Below, piece by piece: positions 22,974 to 31,900 of a stretch of 64,000 nucleotides of DNA. Both the position numbers and the translations under genes were made by a program. The number at the start of each line of letters is the position of its first letter. The stretch's first letter is position 1. This stretch comes from an uncultured Clostridia bacterium (GTDB lineage Bacteria; Bacillota; Clostridia; Christensenellales; CAG-917). The notes under the pieces were generated by a model. That model saw nothing but the letters and a program-made list of their open reading frames with translations, did no database searches and had not been told where the DNA came from. The DNA lies in the NCBI GenBank assembly GCA_944363035.1, contig CALVTS010000002.1:21277-85276 (forward strand), read 5' to 3'.

Positions 22974-25037
22974 ATGAAGACTTTTGCAACCGATTTTATC
23001 CGTAATGTCGCGCTCATCGGTCACTCCGGAGAGGGCAAGACCTCCCTTGCCGAAGCGATGCTTTTCACCACCAAGACCATCGACCGCCTCGGCAAAGTTG
23101 ACGACGGCACCGCCACGATGGACTATGACGACGAAGAGATAAAGCGCAAGATATCCATCAGCATGGCTCTCGGCTATGCGGTGTGGAACGGGGTGAAGAT
23201 CAATCTCCTCGACGTCCCCGGCTTTTTTGACTTCGAGGGCGAGATGGTCGCGGCTCTCGCCGCCGCCGACAGCGCCATCGTCGTGACCAGCGCGTCCGGT
23301 TCTCTCACCGTCGGCACCGAGAAGGCTCTCGAGATGTGCCTTGAAAAGAGAGTGCCCGCGTTCATTTACGTCAACGCGGTCAACAAGGAAAATTCGGATT
23401 TCATGTCCACCGTGGACGCCATCACCGCGAAGTATTCCAAAGTCGTCCCCATCGAGCTCCCCATCATGGAGGGCGGCAAGATGACCGGTTATGTGGACGT
23501 CTTCACGGGCGAGGGTTTCTCTTTGGACGGCAAGAGCGTTTCCGTCCCCGCGGCTCTCGAAGCCAAAGCGGCGGAATTTAAGGATAAACTCATGGAGATG
23601 GTCGCCGAGACGGACGAGGAACTCATGATGAAGTTCTTCGACGGCGAGGCTTTCACCGCCGAGGAGATACAGCGCGGTGTTCACGCCGCCATCGACAGCG
23701 ACAGCTTCATCCCCCTCATGGCGGGCAATGCCACCACCTGCACCAGAGTTGACGGTCTGCTCAACAAGATAGTGGATCTGCTCCCGTCCCCCGCGAAGGC
23801 GCACAAGCACAGAGCCGTGAAGGACGGCGCCACCGTGGAAGTGGCTTGCGACTCCTCCGCGCCCTTTGCCGCGCAGGTGTTCAAGGCGGTCGTGGACCCC
23901 TATGTGGGCAAGATGCTCATCCTCAAAGTCATCAGCGGCAAACTGACGAGCGGGGACACCGTCTACAACAACACCGCCGAAAAGACTGAAAAGGTCGGCA
24001 CCATCTACGTCCTCAAAGGCAAGAAGCAGGAGCCCGTCGATTGCCTGGAAGCGGGCGACATCGGCGCGCTTTCCAAGCTGGTCTACACCAACACCAACGA
24101 CACTCTGTCCTCTCCCGATCTCAAGCTGGATTTCGAGAAGATCGATTTCCCGAAGCCCGTCATCTCCTACGCGGTGCGCGCGGCGAAAGACGAGGAAAAG
24201 GTCATCCAGGGTCTCATCAAGATGCAGGACGAGGACGCCACCTTCAAGGTGGAAAAGAATATCGAGACGGGCGACGTGCTCATCAGTGGTCTCGGCGAGG
24301 CTCAGCTTGACATCATGTGCAAGCGCGTCAAGAACAAGCTCGGTCTCGACATCAGCTGGCAGGAGCCCAGAGTGGCGTACCGCGAGACGATAAGAAAGAC
24401 TGCGGAAGCCGAAGGCAAGCACAAGAAACAGTCCGGCGGCGCGGGACAGTACGGCGACGTGTTCATCCGCTTCGAGCCGGGCGCCGAGGACGGCGAGTTC
24501 GAATTCGTGGATGCCATCGTCGGCGGCGCGGTGCCCAGACAGTTCATCCCCGCAGTCGAAAAGGGTCTGCGCGAAGCCATCAAGAAGGGCGTGCTCGCGG
24601 GCTATCCCATGGTCAATGTCAAAGCCACCCTCTACGACGGAAAGTATCACCCCGTCGACAGCAAAGAGATCGCGTTCATCACCGCCGCGAAGCTCTCCTA
24701 TCAGGAAGCGTGCGTCAAAGCGTCTCCCTGCTTCCTCGAGCCCATCATGGAAGCCAAGATCACCGTCCCCGGCGATTATCTGGGCGACATCCTCGGCGAC
24801 ATGAACAAGCGTCGCGGCAGGATACTCGGCACCGACAGCGCGGAGGGCGGCAAACAGGTCATCACCGCGGAAGTCCCGCAAGCCGAAATGTTCCGTTACG
24901 CCACGGACCTTCGCAGTATGACTCAGGGCAGAGGCAAGTTCACTATGGAGCTCATCCGCTACGACGAAGTCCCCGCAAGCGCGAATGCTAAGATCATCGA
25001 GGACGCCAAGAAGCGCGAGGAAGAAGCCAAAAAGTGA
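22974..25037 (+). CDS. elongation factor G-like GTPase (EF-G paralogue)
   Basis: 687 aa with the five-domain EF-G layout. The P-loop is GHSGEGKTSL instead of GHVDAGKTT, G3 is DVPGFFDFEGEM instead of DTPGHVDF, and the base-specificity region is NAVNKENSDF rather than NKMD. These changes place it among the EF-G-like proteins found beside true EF-G in many Bacillota, not the main translocase. Domain IV is intact (GAGQYGDVFIRFEP) and the C-terminal SYQEACVKASPCFLEPIMEA is conserved. Its exact role is not established. It is monocistronic, ending at a shared terminator. Confidence 0.88.
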   Translation: MKTFATDFIRNVALIGHSGEGKTSLAEAMLFTTKTIDRLGKVDDGTATMDYDDEEIKRKISISMALGYAVWNGVKINLLDVPGFFDFEGEMVAALAAADSAIVVTSASGSLTVGTEKALEMCLEKRVPAFIYVNAVNKENSDFMSTVDAITAKYSKVVPIELPIMEGGKMTGYVDVFTGEGFSLDGKSVSVPAALEAKAAEFKDKLMEMVAETDEELMMKFFDGEAFTAEEIQRGVHAAIDSDSFIPLMAGNATTCTRVDGLLNKIVDLLPSPAKAHKHRAVKDGATVEVACDSSAPFAAQVFKAVVDPYVGKMLILKVISGKLTSGDTVYNNTAEKTEKVGTIYVLKGKKQEPVDCLEAGDIGALSKLVYTNTNDTLSSPDLKLDFEKIDFPKPVISYAVRAAKDEEKVIQGLIKMQDEDATFKVEKNIETGDVLISGLGEAQLDIMCKRVKNKLGLDISWQEPRVAYRETIRKTAEAEGKHKKQSGGAGQYGDVFIRFEPGAEDGEFEFVDAIVGGAVPRQFIPAVEKGLREAIKKGVLAGYPMVNVKATLYDGKYHPVDSKEIAFITAAKLSYQEACVKASPCFLEPIMEAKITVPGDYLGDILGDMNKRRGRILGTDSAEGGKQVITAEVPQAEMFRYATDLRSMTQGRGKFTMELIRYDEVPASANAKIIEDAKKREEEAKK

Positions 25038-25064
25038 TCTCCGAAGACCGCTCGAATCAAAAAA

Positions 25065-25097
25065 CAAAAAATCCACCGAGTTTTCGGTGGATTTTTT
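25065..25097. terminator. bidirectional terminator between the EF-G-like gene and pdxK
   Basis: Stem ATCCACCGA/TCGGTGGAT with loop GTTT, A-rich on the left and TTTTTT on the right. Confidence 0.85.
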
Positions 25098-25130
25098 ATG
25101 TCTCTTCATTTTGAGAGAAAAGATGCAGAG

Positions 25131-25955
25131 CTACTGCTTTTCAACCAGCATCGGGATGGCGCGCTCTATCAGCAATCCGAAGCGCAGATCCACTTTTTCG
25201 CCCACGGATACGCGTATGCACTCCTTGCAGAAATCCACAGCCGCCTGCGCCGCGCCCTCGAAGCTCATGCCCGAAAGCAGCTTGCCTATGAAGACGGAGG
25301 AGAGGCAATCTCCCGCGCCGTGGATATATTCGGGGTAGCTCTCGTTCATCTGGAGCGCTATTCTGCCTTCCGAAAGGGTAGCGGTGCCCTGTTTCGTCCC
25401 TTTCATTATGCCGGAAAGGAGCACCTTTTTGAATCCGTTGTGGTCGAGTATCTTTAATATCATGCGCGCGTTGGCTTCGTTGGGTTCAAGGCTCATGTCC
25501 AGCCCCGCGAGCATCTTGCCCTCCGTGAAATTGGGCATGACGATGTCCGCTATGCGGCACAATTCGAAGATCTTGTCGCGGTAGGCGTCGTCGAATATCT
25601 TGTAAAGAGAGCCGTTTTCCGCCATGGCGGGGTCCACCGCGATGAGCGCACCTTTCTTTTTCATGTCCCGCGCGATGGAGATCGCCGCTTCCGCCGTCTT
25701 GATGGAGCCCAAAAAGCCCGTGTAAAGGCAGTCGAAGGAGATCCCGAGCTTGTTCCAATGCTCGTAGGAGGGGAGCATATTGGGGTAAAGGTCGGTGTAG
25801 GTGAACCCTTCGATGCCGTATGTCTGCGTGGAGAGCAACGCCGTGGGGAGCCCCACCGCGTCGTGTCCGCAGGCGCAGAGTATGGGGAGCGCCGCCGTCA
25901 GCGAACAGCGTCCCACCGAAGAATAATCCTGAATGGTGAGTATGCGTTTGTCCAT
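25131..25955 (-). CDS. pdxK: pyridoxal/pyridoxamine kinase
   Basis: 274 aa ribokinase-fold enzyme phosphorylating vitamin B6 vitamers for salvage. Seen: the N-terminal IQDYSSVGRCSL, LPTALLSTQTYGIEGFTYTDL, DPAMAENGSLY, MPNFTEGKMLAG and the catalytic anion-hole motif HGAGDCLSS near residue 218. This matches PdxY/PdxK-type pyridoxamine kinases of clostridia rather than ThiD. It is a single gene; the ATG lies 6 nt after its -10 box, so the mRNA is probably leaderless. Confidence 0.9.
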   Translation of the reverse strand: MDKRILTIQDYSSVGRCSLTAALPILCACGHDAVGLPTALLSTQTYGIEGFTYTDLYPNMLPSYEHWNKLGISFDCLYTGFLGSIKTAEAAISIARDMKKKGALIAVDPAMAENGSLYKIFDDAYRDKIFELCRIADIVMPNFTEGKMLAGLDMSLEPNEANARMILKILDHNGFKKVLLSGIMKGTKQGTATLSEGRIALQMNESYPEYIHGAGDCLSSVFIGKLLSGMSFEGAAQAAVDFCKECIRVSVGEKVDLRFGLLIERAIPMLVEKQ

Positions 25956-25961
25956 ACTCCG

Positions 25962-25990
25962 ATTTTATCACTAGGGAGCCTCCATTTCAA
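25962..25990 (-). promoter_or_regulatory. promoter of pdxK, implying a leaderless mRNA
   Basis: Minus strand: TTGAAA (25990-25985), 17-nt spacer, TAAAAT (25967-25962), then CGGAGT and ATG. The GGAG there is only one base from the start, too close to act as a ribosome-binding site. Confidence 0.7.
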
Positions 25991-26091
25991 GACCGAAAGT
26001 ACGCCCGTAAACATATCAATTCCCGAAAAATGTCGGTTTCATTCCTCGCAGGGGAGAGTTTTTCGCGCGGTCGCAGGAGGCAAAATTACTG

Positions 26092-26120
26092 TTGCAAATC
26101 CGCGAAAGTGATGATATACT
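26092..26120 (+). promoter_or_regulatory. promoter of the SRP RNA
   Basis: TTGCAA, 17-nt spacer, TATACT; the predicted start falls at about 26127, right at the first paired base of the RNA. Confidence 0.75.
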
Positions 26121-26125
26121 GTTTA

Positions 26126-26394
26126 AGCTGTGCTAGACGGGGAGCCGGCGGTGCCCTGTAAACTGCAATCCGCCATAGCAGTGTCGAGCGCCGACCGAGG
26201 CTTTTCTTATGGAAGGCCGCGCCGTACAAGGGGTGTCGATAGCAAGGTCCCGTGCAACTGCATACTGTGAACCGTGTCAGGGCTTGACCGCAGCAGCACT
26301 AAGCAGGCGTTGCCGTGTGCCACGGGGAAACTTTGAAGGAGCTACCTATACGGTTTACGCTTCGGTTTGGACTGTCGGAGTCGGTGCACAGCAT
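26126..26394 (+). ncRNA. ffs: signal recognition particle RNA, large (Alu-containing) bacterial type
   Basis: About 269 nt. The 5' Alu part contains GTGCTAGACGGGGAG, GGCGGTGCCCTGTAA and CTGCAATCCGCCATAGCAG, closely matching the Bacillus-type scRNA. The S domain contains GTGTCAGGGC then TTGACCGCAGCAGCACTAAG, in the place of helix 8. GCTGTGC at the 5' end pairs with GCACAGC at 26386-26392. The usual GGAA tetraloop of helix 8 is missing: closing pairs GC/GC frame a UUGACC loop. A promoter and a terminator flank it. Its protein partners Ffh and FtsY are encoded at 50696-53395. Confidence 0.93.
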
Positions 26395-26397
26395 ATG

Positions 26398-26431
26398 AAA
26401 ACCCACCGTTCGTTCGGTGGGTTTTCATTTT
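26398..26431 (+). terminator. terminator of the SRP RNA
   Basis: Stem AAAACCCACCG/CGGTGGGTTTT with loop TTCGTT, followed by CATTTTG. Confidence 0.8.
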
Positions 26432-26504
26432 GTCTCGGGGCGTAGTCCCCGAAGGAGACTTTATCGTGCGAGTGCAAGGAAAAGCGCACGGCGCGCGGCG
26501 ACAG

Positions 26505-27356
26505 TCATTTCACATCGCGTTCAGCGTTGAGGAGAAGCCCTCCGAAGAAGAAGAGGACAAGCCACATCGCGCACCCTCCGTAGGCTATGCCCGCTTCCTG
26601 CGGTGTGAAGACGGAAGCGCTTGCGAAGGCGTCCGCGCAGTAATAGGGGTCAAAGAGCATATAGACGAATTTACCCGTCACGTCCGTCCCCGTGGTGAGC
26701 ATGGCAAGAGAGATCTGCACCACCATGACGAGCACGTCGCCGAGTATGATGAGCATGGCGATGAGAGTCGCCATCGAGGCGGCTTTGGAGCGCATCGAGA
26801 AGCATACCGCGGTGTATATCGCCGCAAGCGTGAACGCCAGGAAAATCTGCGCGCCGAATGCCGACGCGGTGTAGGAAAAGAGGGAGGAAAGTGCCTCTTC
26901 CGACACCTCGGAGGCTTTCGCCGCGACTGCGCACATCGCAAAGGAAAGGCAGACGTATATCACCGAAAGCAGGCTTAATGTGATATATTTTGAAATGTAA
27001 AGCTCGGTTTTGCTCACTCCGCGTCCGACAAACAGCCTTGTCATCCCGGAGGAAAAATCACTGCCGATAAAGAGAGCGGCAATGATAGGCATGAGGAAAA
27101 ACACACCCGACGAGGAGGGCGCGCCGTTGAGCATCGTGAAGAGGAATGTCCCCGTCACCGCGTCCACTTCGGAGGGGTCGAGGGGAGAGCCGTCTTCGGG
27201 CAGAGAGTTCAAGAGGTCGGTGAGCGCGTTCTGCGCCAAAGCTATTATCATGGTGAGGAAAATCATCACCCCGATCCCGATATATACGCTCTTCATCCGC
27301 ATCAGTTTGTAGAGGTCGGAGGAGAGCAGTGAAGCGAAGTTTTTCAGACGTTGCAT
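26505..27356 (-). CDS. ABC-2-type transporter permease
   Basis: 283 aa with six hydrophobic segments: one near the N-terminus (VYIGIGVMIFLTMIIALA), then a large loop, then VFFLMPIIAALFIGSDFSSG, LSLLSVIYVCLSFAMCAV, IFLAFTLAAIYTAVCF, MATLIAMLIILGDVLVMVV and a last helix. The GSDFSSGMTRLFVGRGVSKTELYISKY block (split here at residues about 110-136) is typical of ABC-2 permeases that work with a separate ATPase. The start at 27356 is chosen because GGAGG of the overlapping ribosome-binding site is 5 nt upstream. It lies 10 bases after the ATPase gene. The substrate is unknown. Confidence 0.83.
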   Translation of the reverse strand: MQRLKNFASLLSSDLYKLMRMKSVYIGIGVMIFLTMIIALAQNALTDLLNSLPEDGSPLDPSEVDAVTGTFLFTMLNGAPSSSGVFFLMPIIAALFIGSDFSSGMTRLFVGRGVSKTELYISKYITLSLLSVIYVCLSFAMCAVAAKASEVSEEALSSLFSYTASAFGAQIFLAFTLAAIYTAVCFSMRSKAASMATLIAMLIILGDVLVMVVQISLAMLTTGTDVTGKFVYMLFDPYYCADAFASASVFTPQEAGIAYGGCAMWLVLFFFGGLLLNAERDVK

Positions 27357-27366
27357 CATTCCCTCC

Positions 27367-28275
27367 TCACAGCATATCCACAAATGCGGATTCCAGGTCG
27401 CCGCTCACTATCCTGAGCTCCATCAACGCGACTCCGTGTTCGGCAAAAAGGGAGGACACTTTGGCGATGTCCGTCCCCGCGCCCGTAATGTCCGCCGTAT
27501 TCCCGCGCATGACGAATCCCTCGCGCCCGTATGCGGAAGTCAACAGTTTTTCTGCGCGTTCGCGTTCGGGCACGACCACGCGGATACGGGGGGACGCGAG
27601 CGCCGCCAGAGCTTCCCCTCGCAGTTCTGCGACGTGTTTGCCCTCCTTCATGACCCCGTATGCCGTCGCCACACGTCCGAGTTCCCCCAAAAGGTGGGAG
27701 GAGATGACCACCGTGACCCCGCGTTCGCGGTTGAGGCGCATGATGAGTTCGCGTATCTCCATTATCCCGGCGGGATCCAGCCCGTTGACGGGCTCGTCCA
27801 AAAAGAGCATATCGGGGTCGCCGATGAGCGCCATAGCTATCGCAAGGCGTTGTTTCATGCCCAAGGAGAAGTTCCGCACGCTCTTTCTGCCGCAGTCGCC
27901 GAGCCCCACCAAAGAGAGGAGGGCGGAGACGTCAGGGCGTGGGGCTCCCGTCGCGCGCGCATATACGTCCAAGTTCTCTTTCGCGTTAAGTCGCGGATAA
28001 AAAGCGGGCTGTTCGATGAGCGCCCCGCATTTTGAGCGCGCCTTTGCGAGCGCATGAGGGGAACTCTCTCCGAAAAAAGCCACTTCTCCGGATGTCGGAG
28101 TGGCTATCCCGAGAAGCATACGTAAGAGGGTGGTCTTTCCCGCTCCGTTTCTGCCTATGAGCCCGTATATCTCTCCCTGCCGCACCGAAAGAGACACGTC
28201 GTCCACGCGTTTTATCCCGCCGTAGACCTTGGTAAGCCCGCGGGTCGTGATGGCGATATCATGCAAATTTTCCAT
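27367..28275 (-). CDS. ABC transporter ATP-binding protein (CcmA/BcrA-like)
   Basis: 302 aa from MENLHDIAITTRGLTKVYGG. Walker A is GRNGAGKTTL near residue 42, the signature is NFSLGMKQRLAIAMALI near 138, Walker B is MLFLDEPVNGLD near 159, and the switch His is in VISSHLLGEL. The C-terminal extension resembles multidrug/bacteriocin ABC-2 ATPases of the BcrA type. Its promoter places the -10 box 6 nt from the ATG with no ribosome-binding site. With the downstream permease it forms a two-gene exporter operon. Confidence 0.9.
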   Translation of the reverse strand: MENLHDIAITTRGLTKVYGGIKRVDDVSLSVRQGEIYGLIGRNGAGKTTLLRMLLGIATPTSGEVAFFGESSPHALAKARSKCGALIEQPAFYPRLNAKENLDVYARATGAPRPDVSALLSLVGLGDCGRKSVRNFSLGMKQRLAIAMALIGDPDMLFLDEPVNGLDPAGIMEIRELIMRLNRERGVTVVISSHLLGELGRVATAYGVMKEGKHVAELRGEALAALASPRIRVVVPERERAEKLLTSAYGREGFVMRGNTADITGAGTDIAKVSSLFAEHGVALMELRIVSGDLESAFVDML

Positions 28276-28281
28276 GTGTAA

Positions 28282-28310
28282 AGCATATATCCCGCCGTAC
28301 GTTCTGTCAA
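28282..28310 (-). promoter_or_regulatory. promoter of the ABC exporter operon, implying a leaderless mRNA
   Basis: Minus strand: TTGACA (28310-28305), 17-nt spacer, TATGCT (28287-28282), then TTACAC and the ATG at 28275. Confidence 0.7.
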
Positions 28311-28374
28311 GAAGAGGGGAGTGGAAGCGCCTCATCGGCATACGGATCATAATATGACGTGCGTCTTGTGGATA

Positions 28375-28554
28375 CATCATCCTTGCAGGGTCGTTGCTCG
28401 CACTATTTCAAATAGGCATAACGCCCGGGCGGGGCAACAGCCGATCCGTAGGCTGTTGCCTTTTCCGCCCGTTCGATCCCCTTCATCCCTTGTGATAACA
28501 AAAAACGCAGGATGTACCCTGCGTTTTCTGTTATGGAGCGAATGAAGGGAATCG
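28375..28554. repeat. direct repeat, left copy, ending in a tRNA-Gly fragment
   Basis: Nearly identical to 28598-28768, with a 9-base indel near its start. It contains a strong GGCAACAGCC...GGCTGTTGCC hairpin, a copy of the tRNA-Gly terminator and the last 21 nt of tRNA-Gly including CCA. The remaining bases of the 28276-28747 gap hold no gene that I can support. Confidence 0.8.
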
Positions 28555-28597
28555 CTCCGCACTCACTATGCCGACTGCACATACAACTTGGGGAAGA

Positions 28598-28768
28598 CAT
28601 CATCCTTGCATGACTTATCGTTGTTCGCGCTATCACGCCTGGGCGGGGCAACAGCCAATCCGTAGGCTGTTGCCTTTTCCGCCCGTTCGATCCCCTTCAT
28701 CCCTTGTGATAACAAAAAACGCAGGATGTACCCTGCGTTTTCTGTTATGGAGCGAATGAAGGGAATCG
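28598..28768. repeat. direct repeat, right copy, overlapping tRNA-Gly
   Basis: Counterpart of 28375-28554, offset by 214 bases over most of its length. It runs into the intact tRNA-Gly gene; homology stops inside the T-loop at 28768. Confidence 0.8.
28712..28742 (-). terminator. terminator of tRNA-Gly
   Basis: On the minus strand, AACGCAGG...CCTGCGTT followed by a T-run begins a few bases after the tRNA 3' end. An identical copy lies at 28498-28528 in the left repeat. Confidence 0.75.
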
Positions 28769-28821
28769 AACCCTCGACCGCAGCTTGGGAAGCTGCTGTT
28801 TTACCATTAAACTACATTCGC
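28748..28821 (-). tRNA. tRNA-Gly (anticodon CCC), CCA encoded
   Basis: Minus strand: acceptor GCGAATG/CATTCGC, D arm GTTT-AATGGTA-AAAC, anticodon arm GCAGC-TTCCCAA-GCTGC giving anticodon CCC, T arm with TTCGATT, discriminator T and encoded CCA. Confidence 0.95.
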
Positions 28822-28915
28822 GTTGCGATCCTTTGACGGACAACAATCGTATTTTAGCACAAAGACGGAAAATGTCAACTCTCCGCGCATGAAATCGAAA
28901 ACAATTCGAAATCGG

Positions 28916-28944
28916 TTGCCTTTCGCGCGGTTTCATTGTATAAT
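28916..28944 (+). promoter_or_regulatory. promoter of ileS
   Basis: TTGCCT, 17-nt spacer, TATAAT. The leader is too short to hold a T-box, so this ileS is not under T-box control from this promoter. Confidence 0.7.
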
Positions 28945-28975
28945 CTTTACAATTTTATTGTAAATGAGGAAAACG

Positions 28976-31900
28976 ATGTACAAACCCGTTGACACATCTT
29001 TAAACTTTGTGGAACGCGAAAAGGAGATACTCGCGTTCTGGAAAGAGAACGAGATCTTTGAAAAGAGCGTTGAAAAGAACAAGGGCGGCAAGAGTTTCAA
29101 TTTTTACGACGGTCCTCCCACCGCGAACGGAAAGCCCCACATAGGGCATATCCTGACCCGCGTCATGAAGGATATCATCCCCCGCTACAAGACCATGAAG
29201 GGGTTTTATGTCCGCAGGAAAGCGGGCTGGGACACTCACGGTCTCCCCGTCGAGCTGGAAGTGGAAAAGATGCTCGGCATAGACGGCAAGCAGGAGATCG
29301 AAAAATACGGCATCGAACCCTTCATCAAAAAGTGCAAGGAGTCGGTGTGGAAGTATAAGCACGAGTGGGAGATAATGTCCGACCGCATAGGCTACTGGGC
29401 GGACATGAAAGACCCCTACATCACCTACGACGACAGATATATCGAATCCGTCTGGTGGGCGATAAAGCAGATGGCTGACAAAGGTCTGCTGTATAAGGGC
29501 TACAAGATAGTGCCTTACTGCCCCCGTTGCGGCACGGCTCTTTCCTCTCATGAGGTGGCGCAGGGCTACAAGGACGTGGAGGAGAAATCGATATTCGTCA
29601 AGTTCAAGGTCAAGGGGAGGGACAACACCTTCTTCCTCGCCTGGACGACCACGCCCTGGACTCTTCCCAGCAACGTCGCGCTCTGCGTCAATCCCGCCGA
29701 GGATTACGTCGAGATAGCGGTCGGGGAGGAGCGCTATATCATGGCGGACGCGCTTGTCGGGAGCCTCTTCAAAGAGGGTGAGTACGAAAGGATATCCGTC
29801 AAAAAGGGCAAAGATTACGAATATACGGAATATGAGCCTCTCTTCGACTACGACACCGGCGCGAAAGAGAGAGCGTATTACGTCACCTGCGACGGCTACG
29901 TCACTCTGACCGACGGCACGGGCGTGGTGCACATCGCGCCCGCATTCGGCGAGGACGACAGCAACGTGGGCAAGCATTACGGTCTGCCTTTCGTCCAGAT
30001 GGTGGACGGCAGAGGCAGGTTCATCGACTCCGCCTACGACCTCAAAGGCGTGTTCGCAAAAGACGCCGACAAGCTCATCATCGAGAGGCTGAAAGAGGAG
30101 GGCAAGCTCTTCAAGGAGCTGATGTTCACCCACAGCTATCCTTTCTGCTGGCGTTGCGACACTCCCTTGCTCTATTATGCCAGAAGTTCCTGGTTCATCA
30201 AGGTCACGGCGGTCAAAGAGGCGTTGCTCGCCTCCAACGCCTCCGTCAACTGGATGCCGCCCACGATAGGCACGGGCAGGATGGGCAACTTCCTGGAAAA
30301 CGTCATCGACTGGGGCATCTCCCGCGAAAGATATTGGGGCACTCCTCTGCCCATCTGGGTGTGCAACAAGTGCGGCAAGATACACGTCGTCGGCTCTCGA
30401 GAGGAACTCCGCAAACTCGGCGGGCTCGATCACGACATCGAATTGCATCGTCCCTATATCGACGAGGTGAAGTGGCAGTGCGAGTGCGGCGGAGAAATGA
30501 CGCGCACCCCCGAGGTGCTGGATTGCTGGTTCGACAGCGGTTCCATGCCCTTCGCGCAATGGCACTATCCTTTTGAGAACAAGGAGATATTCGAGGAGAC
30601 TTTCCCCGCCGATTTCATCTCCGAGGCGGTGGATCAGACGAGGGGTTGGTTCTACACCCTGCTTGCGGTGTCCACGATGCTCTTCGGCAAATCGCCTTTC
30701 AGGAACTGCATCGTGCTCGGTCACGTCAACGACAAGGACGGCGTGAAGATGAGCAAGCACAAGGGCAACGTCGTGGAACCCTTCACCGTGCTCGACAAGC
30801 AGGGCGCCGACGCTACGAGATGGTATTTCTACACCTCTTCCGCCCCCTGGCTCCCGTCCAGATTCTCGGCGGAGAACGTGAGCGAGGCTCAGCGCAAGTT
30901 CATGGGCACTCTGTGGAACACTTACGCCTTCTTCGTGCTGTACGCCGAGATAGACAAGTTCGACCCCTCGGAGCACAAGCTCTCCGAGCAGAAGCTCACC
31001 GTCATGGACAGATGGATACTGAGCGGGCTCAACACCCTCATCAAGACGGTGGACGAGGGCTTGAACGAGTATAAGATAACCGAGACCGCCCGTGCGATAG
31101 CGGCTTTCACGGACGACCTGTCCAACTGGTATGTGCGCCGTTCCCGCGATCGCTTCTGGGGCAGCGGTATGGACGCGGACAAGGAAGCCGCCTATACCAC
31201 TCTCTATACGGTGCTTTCCACTCTTTCGGAGGTGATCGCGCCCTACGTCCCCTTCCTTGCCGAGAATATGTACCGCAATCTCGTCGTGCCTTTCTTCAAG
31301 GACGTGCCCGAGAGCGTGCATCTCTGCGATTTCCCCGTGGCGGACGAAAGCCTCATCGATCCCGTCTTAGAAGAGGGGATGAAAGACGTGCTTTCCGTCG
31401 TCATGCTGGGCAGAGCGGCGAGGAACGTCGCAGGTATAAAGAACCGTCAGCCCCTCCGCCGTCTCATCTACAACGGCAAGAAGGAACTCTCGGACGACCT
31501 CAAAGCCCTGGTGGAGGACGAACTCAACGTCAAGGACGTTCAGATCTCCGCCGACAGCGGCAAATTCATAAGTTATGAGCTCAAACCTCAGCTCAAGACT
31601 CTCGGACCCAAATACGGCGCCCTCCTCGGCAAGATACGCGCGCTTCTTTCGGAGCACGCGGACGAGATAGTAGCCGCCGTGCGCGGCGGAGGCGCGTATA
31701 CCGCCGATATCGACGGCAGAGAGGTGGAACTCAAAGAGGAAGATCTCCTCATCTCGGTGAAGAGCAGAGAGGGCTATTCCTCGGAGTCCGACGGCGAGAC
31801 CACCGTCGCGCTGGACACCACTCTGGATGACGAGCTCATCTTCGAGGGCGCGGAGCGTGAGATAGTCAGCAAGATACAGACCATGCGCAAGGAGGCGGGC

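Noticed and set aside
22941..25109. A 722-codon open frame antisense to the EF-G-like gene
   Set aside because: Shadow of a certain gene; the protein has no family resemblance. The same holds for the long antisense frames over ileS, smc and the acyl-CoA synthetase.
28375..28768. An integrative element at tRNA-Gly
   Set aside because: Only 214 bases separate the repeats and there is no integrase or cargo, so it is recorded as a duplication with a possible att origin.
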